64,000 nt of DNA from Saussurea involucrata (taxonomy: Eukaryota; Streptophyta; Magnoliopsida; Asterales; Asteraceae), in contig CM066317.1 of assembly GCA_033807775.1 (NCBI GenBank), positions 33,545,870 to 33,609,869 of the forward strand, given 5' to 3'. A program made the position numbers and the translations under genes. The first letter of the stretch is position 1. Each line of letters opens with the position of its first letter. Shown in pieces: positions 56,035 through 64,000 of the stretch. Below the pieces are notes generated by a model, which searched no databases, was not told the origin of the DNA, and was given only the letters and a program-made list of their open reading frames with translations.

Positions 56035-56302
56035 GGGTCAGGTTCAGAGGAAAACCTAAAAAAAAAGGGAAACTAAGGAACACTTTGGTAGCCCTCCATT
56101 TGGACGGTATGCACAGGTAATTTGTAACATGCACACGTGCATATATGCACAAATGCATGATGCACTTGTGCATAAGACCAAAAAAACAACTTAACTTACT
56201 TGTATGCACAAGTGCATACTGTGTAGATGAAGGGCTATTAGGGTGTTCTTTAGTTTTTCATTTTTTTGAGGTTTTGTCGTGAACCTCCCTATATATATAT
56301 AT

Positions 56303-56338
<36 letters not shown>

Positions 56339-56538
56339 GAAGGATCATGCGAAAAGGCGAGAAGGCGAGAAGTGTGATATCATATGCATGTGGGTGTGTT
56401 TAATCATATATATGATTAAATGTCTATATATTGCCAATGTAACATGTGTTTAATCATATATGATTAAACTTGTGTATCATATATGATAACACACTTCTTG
56501 CCTTTTCGCATAAGGTTTAACTTCTCGTTTGAACCTGC

Positions 56539-56580
<42 letters not shown>

Positions 56581-56883
56581 GTTATATATATATATTATAT
56601 ATATAGAAAGTCCACTGTTGGTCGTCTCATTTTTGCATCAAGAAATGGAAGAGTGAAAGGTGCTTAGGTTGTTAGGAATATGGTTAGTAAACATAGTTTT
56701 GATTTGGTCATTTTCAGGGATTTGGATGATGAGCTGCAGACTTCATTGTATGATTTCCTGGAGATGAGAGGTATAAACGATGAACTAGCTGTCTTCTTGC
56801 ATAAATGTATGCAACATAAAAGTAAGAACGAATATATTCGTTGGATGGGAAGTGTCGAGTCTTTTGTAGCACGTAAAAAGTAA
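52309..56883 (+). CDS. Mitochondrial p32/MAM33-type matrix protein, three exons (52309-52554, 54622-54935, 56718-56883; 241 aa)
   Basis: Complete host gene. Exon 1 encodes an Arg/Ser-rich, acid-poor mitochondrial presequence (MVLRLIGRIGRRPAS...) then RGYVSEMRKSAFEDRIRRLIRNDIQYEL, characteristic of the plant mitochondrial glycoprotein (p32/gC1qR, MAM33) family. Exon 2 (LVPKFKSFAIDERTGEQWIRL ... WPDSVEIEKV) and exon 3 (DLDDELQTSLYDFLEMRGINDELAVFLHKCM) give the beta-sheet core and C-terminal helix. Splice sites: CAG|GTACTC, TGTAG|CTT (phase 0); TTCAA|GTAAGT, TTTCAG|G (phase 2). Length and domain order are normal. The family forms doughnut trimers in the matrix and is tied to mitochondrial translation and OXPHOS. 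All splice sites are canonical and the frame is intact, so it is probably functional. Confidence 0.93.
52605..52685. mobile_element. MITE right-end fragment at the start of intron 1
   Basis: CCTGCCAAAC.TGG ... GTGTACCAAACGCACCC then TAA matches the right end of the 55146-55528 element. Only ~80 bp remain, 50 bp after the exon 1 donor. Confidence 0.75.
52686..53982 (+). other. Intron 1 of the p32-type gene, unique part
   Basis: AT-rich intronic DNA without further coding or clear transposon ends. A short region around 53445-53500 (ATGGCAACTAAGTCAGATGC) could be read as a few codons, but exon 1 joins exon 2 without it. Confidence 0.6.
53983..54279. mobile_element. MITE in intron 1 (about 297 bp)
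   Basis: Inverted ends AGGGGCCGTTTACTAAA and TTTGGTAAACGGACCT, with internal repeats of TTACCCGGTAAG / GGTAAGCGCTTACC. Non-coding. No clear TSD. Confidence 0.65.
55146..55528. mobile_element. Tourist/Harbinger-like MITE in intron 2 (383 bp)
   Basis: TIR GGGTGCGTTTGGTAC...GTACCAAACGCACCC, TSD TAA on both sides (55143-55145, 55529-55531). Interior rich in GGACAGGATAGGACA and TTGTTCCA repeats. Relatives at 52605-52685 and 59422-60050. Confidence 0.8.
55735..56595. mobile_element. Cluster of three MITE-like elements set in TA/GA microsatellites (intron 2)
   Basis: Copies one (about 55780-55975) and two (about 56040-56280) share long inverted ends: AACT.AGGAACA ... ATC.GGACGGTATGCACA at left and its reverse complement at right. 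Copy three (about 56336-56540) has different ends (AGGAAGGATCATGCGAAAAGGCGAGAAG / CTTCTCGTTTGAACCTGCCT). All are bordered by (TA)n and (GA)n or (CT)n runs. Confidence 0.65.
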
Positions 56884-57120
56884 GACCAAACTCACTTTGC
56901 TTCTGGCCGGTGCTACTTAAGTTTTTTTTTCTATTTATTTGAGACTCATTTTGTAGAACTTGTGGTCACTATTACAAACCCTTCAATACGTGACTTTAGT
57001 TCCCATTCCTGCTGCCATTGTTAGCTAGCTGCTATCTTCTTTTTGCCTTTTTTTTTCTCTTTTACTTTCAGAAAGTCACTACAAGTTTTTAGTGAATTCC
57101 AAAAAATATATTTGTTTTAA
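56884..57120 (+). other. 3' flank of the p32-type gene
   Basis: T-rich presumed 3' UTR and intergenic DNA. No clear polyadenylation signal could be fixed. Confidence 0.4.
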
Positions 57121-57312
57121 GCTGTTTCAAAACTCCCATCACACTTAGAGTCGTTAAGTTATGAGACGGTAGAACTTTATCAACTAAGAGCTTTGGAAGA
57201 AGCTTCTTTTAAGGCATTGATCAAGACAAGGGATAACAAGCTTGTTCGATTCTTAAGAAATATCTTTAAACGAATTAGTTGGAGGAGGTGGATAACGATG
57301 AACAAGTTTTAA
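57121..57312 (+). pseudogene. Possible exon remnant, 63 codons, unidentified
   Basis: Open frame without ATG, preceded by TTTTAAG, encoding LESLSYETVELYQLRALEEASFKALIKTR-like sequence and ending RRWITMNKF-stop. Composition is protein-like (amphipathic helix, Leu/Arg/Lys) unlike the AT-rich surroundings. I do not recognise the family. Confidence 0.3.
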
Positions 57313-57984
57313 ATTGATAGTTGTCCTTGAGGAGCTTTACCTTTCATCATTATACTCCCAAGTGACATGGGCTATTTCTTCACTGTATAGACTTGGATCA
57401 ATGTCGGCTTGACGATTAATCGAGGGTTGAAGCCTCAACTTCTCAACTTTAATTTGAAGTATTTGATTCGTTTTGCTTTAATACTTCAAACTAATGACAT
57501 ACAGGATTAGTGTCTCTGTACTCTTTTTATTTTTTCCGTCATTTTATAAACATCTAAAAAAATTATGTTAGGCTCAACTTATACCGTAAATTTATAATAT
57601 AGTCAAAACAATGTATATGAAAAAAAACACCAACGCAGTAAAGCCAATTTTACCTTTTCTACACATGTTGTATTATTAGGAAAGTTAATTTGTTTCCCAA
57701 ATGTGAAAAACCAAATTGCTCAAATGCACCAGAGCGTTTTATCATTGACCCATGATGTTGGTTCAGTCCAGTGAACTATTAGTTAGGAATTATGTGGAGT
57801 GCTCCAAAGTCCAAATGTCATACATGAGAGCCAAACAAGTTACCAAGTTCAAATTTAAAGTTTGCATTTCCATTTTTGCAATTTTTCATACCTTGATTTT
57901 GGTAGTAGGTTGAAAGTCAAGAGGTACCAAGGCAAAAACCACTTATATGTCGATATATTGATTGGAGCGATTTTTGGATCCAAC
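57313..57984. other. Intergenic DNA
   Basis: AT-rich, no open frame of note and no repeat ends recognised. Confidence 0.5.
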
Positions 57985-58743
57985 TTAGGGGCTGTTTGTC
58001 AGTTGTTGAATTGAATGGTTAAGAGGTGCAGTATGAAATTTGGTTGTTTGGTAACTGTTCTGAATGGTAACTCTGAATGACAACAAATTACCATTTTAAC
58101 CCTATGTATATTACAATTATCATTGTTCATCCACCCAATCTTCTTCAAAATCTTCTTCATCCACCCAACCATTCTGCAAATACAAACCACTGCAGCAACT
58201 GCCATTCTGCAAAATCGACTGCAGCATCAAACAAATACAAACAAATACAAAATCGATTCTGCAAATACAAACCACTGCAGCATCAAGAAATCGACGAACC
58301 GAAGCTTAGCTTTGCCAGTAACACCGACCATAATGATAATCAATCACCCCCTAACGTCGTCGCATCGGAATACCTAGTTTCCCAGAATTGGAAGATGAGT
58401 AATCCATAGCCACGTCTGGGATTTGCAACAAACGACAATAACCATTTCATTTCTCTTAAACTGAGTTTCTTCTTCTCCACATGGCCGCAACGCAGGAATC
58501 GATTTCTAAACCAAAATCGATCTCTTAAACCCTAAACCAAAATCGATTTCTAAACCCTAAACCAAAATCGACGAACCATTCTGGAGCAGCGAGAGAAGTG
58601 AGAAGGGCAAAATTGGAAGAATAGCAACTCTGAATGGTTGAGCGTGGGTGAGATGCAAAATGGCTCGGAGGATTTTGTAACCAGATCAATTGTTTTTTTG
58701 CCAAACAGTCTATACCTCTGACCGATTCAGAGGTTACCTCTTA
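57985..58743. mobile_element. Harbinger-like element, right end degraded
   Basis: Left end TTA GGGGCTGTTTGTCAG. Opposite end reads TTTTGCCAAACAGTCTATACC... instead of the expected ...CAGCCCC. GGTTAAGAGGT near the left pairs with ACCTCTTA near 58735. Internal direct repeats of ACAAATACAAAATCGA and CCTAAACCAAAATCGA. Non-coding. Confidence 0.45.
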
Positions 58744-59303
58744 ATGTAAACCGATCCAATCATTCGTTGGATGTCCGATTTTTCTAACTGAACTGATCCA
58801 ATCATCAATTGGATGTTGGATTTTTCCAATCCAATGGATGATTGGATCGGTTCGGTTCCATCCATTGGATATTCTCATTGGATATCCGTTGGATCAGATC
58901 GGGTCCATCCAATATTTTTATGTTTCTTTCTAAAAAAATTAGTTTTTATTTTTTACAAATGTTTTTAAATTATAATGTTTTAAAAATAAAAACTTTTTAC
59001 TTTTGAAACTTTGAATTATAATGTATTGGATGGTAGTTGGATGATAACCGGATGGGTGGTTGGATGATAATCGGATGACTGGTTGGATGATAACTGGATA
59101 AGTGGTTGGATGATAATTGGATGGATGGTGAATCGGTTCGGTTCGGTTTTGGTCGGTTCTGGACTGTCATCCAAGAACCGACCGATCCAAACTGGATGTT
59201 GAAAATTTTGATCTGATCCGATCCATTTACAATTGGATATCCAATCAAGGTCGGTCGATTCTGATTGGATCGGTTGACTTTCTGCACACCCCTAGTCCGC
59301 GTT
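58744..59303. repeat. GGATGATAATTGGATGG-rich repeat block
   Basis: Many imperfect copies of (A/T)TGGATG and GATCGGTTCGGTT. The right end reads CTGCACACCCCTAG, the reverse complement of the CTAGGGGTGTGCAG terminus often seen in hAT-like elements; no matching left end was found. Confidence 0.5.
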
Positions 59304-59421
59304 AGTTGCTTGTCATACTTTAAGTGACACTACTAGGATTTGAGGACAACGACAAGGTTGTTTTGAACAAGAGTCGCAAATTGGTTATCATATGTATAAC
59401 GAAGATCCTAGTAGTCGTTTA

Positions 59422-60050
59422 GGGTGCGTTTGGTATGCAGACATGACATAACAGTTGTTCAACATTTGGTAAGACATAACTGGACATAACATAACAGATA
59501 ACATGACCAATTTACCCCTAATAAGTTGTTTATGTGTTTTATATATTCTTGTTATTTATGTAATTTATTAAATTATAATGAAATAAATATGTTTTATTAT
59601 AAAATATATAATTAGAAAGTTTTGTTCAAGACGATTAAAATGACCCCAAAATAAAAAGTTATAGTTTTCAATTTTTATTTTTTAACATTTTCTATATTTT
59701 TTACTATCAATATTTAATAATTTATATAAATTAATCAAAACATAGAAACACTATAAAAATAATATTTTATGGACATTAAAATGAAAATTTAAAAAACATT
59801 AAATACAATAATAAAATTTAAATAATGAATAAAATATAAAAAGAATGTGCATTTGATGTTTTAGAAAAGGATAATATTTTATTTTGAGGTTATATTTGCA
59901 AAATAGAAGTTTGTTCCACCTTGTTCCATGGGGTGAAGGTGGAACAGACTTGTTCCACTATGTTCCTGTCTATTCCACATAAATATTCTGCCAAACGTGA
60001 AACAGTGATCCATGTTTTGTTATGTCATGTCTAATGTACCAAACGCACCT
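59422..60050. mobile_element. Second Tourist/Harbinger-like MITE (about 629 bp)
   Basis: TIR GGGTGCGTTTGGTATGC...GTACCAAACGCACC, preceded by TTA and followed by TTC. Same family as 55146-55528, enlarged by AT-rich DNA (59540-59880). Confidence 0.7.
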
Positions 60051-60694
60051 TCATAGAAATTAGTAGAGGAAAATTATTGAGTTTTTTTTTAATTTCATTA
60101 GAATATTAAATTATTAATGATTTCTTGATATATGTACAAAAAAAATTCTGGTCATTAGTAAGTCCTTGGTTCATGTAAGCATGACGTTATGGATGGATTA
60201 TTGGGTCTAGGGATGCTAAAAAAACTCAACGTAAAAAAACCTAATCGAGTTGTAAAATATTCAAATAATAGGTATTGAGTTAGAATTGGGTTACGGTCAT
60301 TTGAAAATACCAACCCGATGAACACAATATCATTTTATTTATTGAGTTTAATATGATTGGTAAGTCTCTATTAATATGTACATCAAACAATTACACCATC
60401 GCATACAGTAACTGTGAACATATAAATGCATATAGAGAAGTGCTTGAATGTGATATATTTAAGATTTAAGGAGGATAAGTTGTATCAAATGATTGATGAT
60501 GAAAAAAGAATTAAGAATAGAGAAAACAACATATTCAAGGTTATGAGAATATTTTGATGTACCAAAATATCAACCTAATCAATCCATACGAATTGGGTTT
60601 CACTTTGCTCTTGGTTGAGTTGAGATTTTCAAAACTACAAATATTAAATTAGGTTATTCAAATGCCTTCAATCCAATTAACCCACACAACTGAA
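60051..60694. other. Intergenic DNA
   Basis: AT-rich with no gene or element boundary that I can support. Confidence 0.5.
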
Positions 60695-61352
60695 TAGGGA
60701 TGGTGATTTGTCCCGACACGGCGGGGAACCCGGTTCACCCGACCCAGATGGGGCCGGGAAATACCCGCAAAAACGGGACCGGATGCCGGGGCCGGGGATA
60801 CCCGGTACACTTAAACCGGGGCCGGGTTCGGGTGACACACCCCCGACCCGCCCGGTACCCGGTATATATATATATATATTAATAATTTTTTATATATACT
60901 AATTAATATATATATATATTTATTCATTTATTGAGTTATTCCAAATCAGTAATTTTTTATATATATACTAATTAGTAATTTCTTGGCCTTTTCTGTTTGC
61001 TGGTCGTGGTGCCAAACTTTATGAGAATAAAACAGTAAACATAGATTGGAGTGGTTTTGAGTGTTTCCCGCCTTAAAGTGAATGTGGGTGGTAATTGATA
61101 GTATTGTTTTTATGGAAAAAAAAACTAGTCGGCCTTACCAAAAATAGCAAAAATGCACTTAAAAAATGGGTCCAGACCGGGTCACGTAACCGGGTACCAA
61201 ACGGGGTCGGGGACCGAGGTGTTGACCGGGTAGCGACCGGGAGAATGACCGAGGATGGGTTTCTAATCCCCGTACCCGCCGAGGACCGGGGCCGGGCCTC
61301 TCTACAACAAATCGTGGCCGGGTAAGGGATACCCGCCCCGTTACCATCTCTA
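60695..61352. mobile_element. Non-autonomous hAT-like element (658 bp)
   Basis: Ends TAGGGATGGTGA and TTACCATCTCTA, flanked by CAACTGAA and CCCCTGAA (8-bp TSD with two differences). GC-rich subterminal CCGGGTACCGGG-type inverted repeats lie at each end (60715-60870 and 61170-61340), separated by AT-rich DNA. No coding. Confidence 0.7.
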
Positions 61353-61509
61353 CCCCTGAACACCCTAGTTTTGGCTAGATTTTTTTAGTCTCTATATTAT
61401 TATTATTTACTACATGGTCTTATGTTAGTGGATGAAACCCTTCATTAGGCCTATTGCTTTTACTAGGTTGAAATAATGGGCCTCTTGAAATTATGTGTAC
61501 CGTTCCCAT

Positions 61510-62604
61510 TAGAGATGGCTATATGGACGGGCCGGGCTAGCTCGGACCGGGCTTTCATCGGGACCGGGCCTAAACACTATTCAAAAGACCGGGCCTTGGT
61601 CGGGCCCGGGCCGGGCCGGGCCGGGCTTGGGGGTTGAAGACCGGGACCGTTAAGGCTTTTCAAAGACCGGGTCTTTGGGACCGGGCCGGGACCAGGCCCA
61701 AAACCGGGCCTAAACCGGGCTTTTAAAATATATATATATATACATATATATATATACACTTTTTAATAAATATTATTCGTATCCACTATAAAATACTTAA
61801 TTAGGTCACTCAAACATACCCGAATGTGGCGAACCAAACGTTTCAAACGCTATTATACGTTTGACCATTTGCCACGACTCCATCATATGCGGATTGTGGA
61901 AATGTTCGAACGGCAACCCCATATGAATAACACATTTTGTTGTTAATTCCCGGGCCAACATGTTATCGTACGACCATATTTGACCTTGGTTGTCAAGTAT
62001 GGGTTGACTTGAATCACCTCGTGACTTGTATGCGTTATCGGTGTGCCTCTTTAAGGTCGAGTTTCTCGAGATCACAAGGAGAGCTCCACACCTTTTGCAT
62101 TGTGCCTTTTTTTTCCCGTCGGTGAGAACCACCATATTGAAATCATTCCAAACTTTGGATTTTCGTCCGTGTTCGACAATAACTTCTCTAATTTGATCGT
62201 TTGATGTACTACCGCCGGCCATTTTGATTGAATGATCGAAAAATTGAAAGAACGAGAAGTTGCGAGAAATGAACACGAGAAAGCGAAAATCGAGAATTGT
62301 AAGCGAGAATTGCGTTTTTTGTGTTTTTGTAAGTTGGTATCAAACCTCATACAACCACTACCTATTTATAGTGTTTAGAATGCAAAAAAACGACTACAAA
62401 TCGATCCCAGCGGCTATTTTTTTTAAAAAAAAACGGATATATTGGCGGGCCGGGCCGGGACCGGAATTTTGGCTGAAATCAAGGCCCGATAAGGCCTGTC
62501 GGGCTAGGACCGGGCTTCAATTGGGCCGGGCCCGGGCTTTGGGTGGGCTAGGCTTCGGGCCCCCATCGGGCTTTTTCGGGACCGGGCCCATTTGGCCATC
62601 TCTA
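61510..62604 (-). mobile_element. hAT transposon, internally deleted (1095 bp)
   Basis: TIR TAGAGATGGC...GGCCATCTCTA and a perfect 8-bp TSD GTTCCCAT (61502-61509, 62605-62612), the hAT signature. Subterminal GGGCCGGGACCGGGC repeats at both ends. It keeps the promoter and N-terminus of a transposase on the minus strand; the catalytic region is deleted. Confidence 0.9.
61806..62222 (-). pseudogene. hAT transposase N-terminus with BED zinc finger (138 aa)
   Basis: Start at ATG 62222 (MAGGSTS) rather than 62276, because homology begins there and TATAAATA lies ~140 bp upstream (about 62362-62370, minus strand). BED finger: VWNDFN...AQCKRCGALLVISRNSTLKRHTDNAYKS; both Cys and the first His are present, but the expected final His/Cys pair is NAY. 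Then the hAT segment ARELTTKCVIHMGLPFEHFHNPHMMESW. Ends at a stop near the left terminus with no RNase H-like core. It could still bind DNA only if the finger tolerates the change. Confidence 0.75.
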
Positions 62605-62648
62605 GTTCCCATTTAAATCCCATACACGATGTATTGAAATATTTTTAA

Positions 62649-62905
62649 GTGGGTGTTTGGGATTGCTTTTTTTTTTTGACTTATTTGCTTATTGTTTTTC
62701 CACACCGCAAATAAGTCATTTTTAGTGTTTGGATTGAAAAAAAATGCTTATGAGTTGGTTTTTTGATAAGTTACTTCATTCTAGCTTATTTACTTATTTA
62801 CTTTATTACCCTTTTTTATAAAATTATTTTTATAACCACAAAAGTTGATAAGCACTTTTAAAAATAAGCCTAAGTTGTTATAAATAAGCAACCACAAACA
62901 CCCCC
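62649..62905. mobile_element. Tourist-like MITE (257 bp)
   Basis: Ends GTGGGTGTTTGGG and CCACAAACACCCCC, TSD TAA (62646-62648, 62906-62908), with an inner AATAAGTCA/TAAGCAA-rich body. Confidence 0.75.
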
Positions 62906-62908
62906 TAA

Positions 62909-64000
62909 GTGTAAATCACAATTTTGGTTTATGCATGGATAATGTCCCTAAAGTTTAATAAATACAATAATAGCCATTGTTGTTACATTTTGTTTTAACG
63001 GTTGTTCGTATAATTAATTGTTTAAAAACGATTTGCCAAATGAGAACATTTTTCTATTAAAAATACTTAGTATTAAATATAAAAGAAACCCTATGCCGAT
63101 TGTATTCGGCTTCCTCTTCTTGACACCACCCCTCTCTCTCTCTCTCTCTCTTTGTGACTCCCTTTGACTCACTATCCTTATCACAAAGATCTTTTACATG
63201 CATAAACATATATCTATAACAAACAAAAAAAAATGCAAATGGTGTACACACCCTTGCACACACACAAACAAACACTTGTAAACATACAAACACATGCACA
63301 AAGATACACTTGTAAAACACAATAAACCATATGTACACACATAAGACACACCTATACAACACACACAAAACCCATACACACACACACAAGACACACCATG
63401 GTGCCACCGTTTGAAAAAAAAAATCTAGGTCCGTCTCTGAGACACACAAACATAAATTTGAACTTGGGTTTTCTTGTTTGATGCCGACTAAAAAGAAGAC
63501 GAGTGAGTGAAAATGAATAAGTGTGGCGAAGAGAGAATCTTTTAGCTCATTTTGTTATAATGTATTGGCTGGAGAGGGTGATAATCATGGGGTATTTTCT
63601 GCTGAATGAGAAGGATCACCATAAAAACTGGAAGAAGAAGTGCAAAGGGTTGGTTGGGGGGTCATGGGAAATCGAAATTGTTTGTTTAATATAAAATAAA
63701 TATATAACATTTTTTTGTGATTTTGATAGTCTTAAAGATATAAGTAAAAAGGACAAAACTACCTCTCATTTATTGGCATACTGACTTACCGTGTTAGTGC
63801 CAGGGACCGTTATTAAAGTAAAATGCAAACCATAGTGATTATTATTGTAATCATTAAAGTTTAAGGATATTATTTACATTGTGTGGTAAACGACAAGGAC
63901 CAAAATTGTAATGTACTCTATTTTCAAGTATAAATATATGAGATATCCGCCTACGATCATAACTTTGTTTTCACGCCTCTCTCTCTCTCCCTCCCGCTTT
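62909..64000. other. Intergenic DNA with microsatellites
   Basis: CT repeat at 63127-63153 and an ACACA-rich stretch 63230-63400, then AT-rich DNA. The 130-codon minus-strand frame over the ACACA tract is a low-complexity artefact. No gene recognised to the window end. Confidence 0.6.

Noticed and set aside
63057..63449. 130-codon minus-strand frame rich in Cys and Val
   Set aside because: It is a translation of ACACA and CT microsatellites.

Overview
This is a 64 kb stretch of plant nuclear DNA, almost certainly from a eudicot. The gag and pol reading frames resemble those of Asteraceae genomes, but that family-level placement is inference from memory. Evidence for a plant: nested LTR retrotransposons with plant tRNA-primer sites, a LINE, hAT and Harbinger-like DNA transposons, AT-rich introns with GT..AG borders, and two host gene loci of plant type. 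No bacterial operon, rRNA, tRNA or CRISPR was seen.

Layout of 1-38468, a four-deep retrotransposon nest. Element B (minus strand, degenerate Sirevirus-like Ty1/copia, 18977-~38468, continuing left of the window) is the oldest. It cut into an RNA-dependent RNA polymerase (RDR) exon at ~38468. Element C (minus, Athila/Tat-like Ty3, 24707-32114, TSD ATATA) lies in the RT domain of B. Element A (minus, copia-like, right LTR 18675-18976, left end outside the window) lies in the third ORF of B. It carries a ~2.7 kb unit in tandem, each unit holding a 628-codon coiled-coil ORF. Element D (plus, 2286-15304, TSD GTCCC) lies in A. D is nearly intact: LTRs of 974 and 966 bp differ by four substitutions and a C-tract length, gag and pol share one frame around a single stop, and a large spliced-looking third gene follows.

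38469-52308: the RDR fragment, then a decayed Sirevirus-like element E (minus, 39982-45565) with only gag left, then a 5'-truncated L1-type LINE (45711-51108) carrying a 2.2 kb solo LTR (46127-48342). The LINE sits in a broken Harbinger-like element, next to a second, fuller copy (51166-52150).

52309-64000, the gene-bearing part: a complete three-exon gene for a mitochondrial p32/MAM33-type matrix protein (52309-56883), whose introns hold several MITEs. Beyond it lie more MITEs, a hAT element with an 8-bp TSD and a surviving BED-finger transposase N-terminus (61510-62604), and low-complexity DNA.

Main novelty candidates: (1) each Sirevirus-like family is saturated with its own short word on both strands and in several reading frames (CGCTGA/TCAGCG in D, CTCTGA/TCAGAG in B, TCTTCAA/TTGAAGA in E); (2) the D third ORF has a putative 170-bp phase-0 intron, its own CCAAT/G-box/TATA promoter and basic nuclear-localisation-like clusters rather than envelope features; (3) D and B share an in-frame stop between gag and protease. 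Together these suggest, as inference, a self-recognition system run by the third gene, analogous to the VANC anti-silencing proteins of VANDAL transposons.
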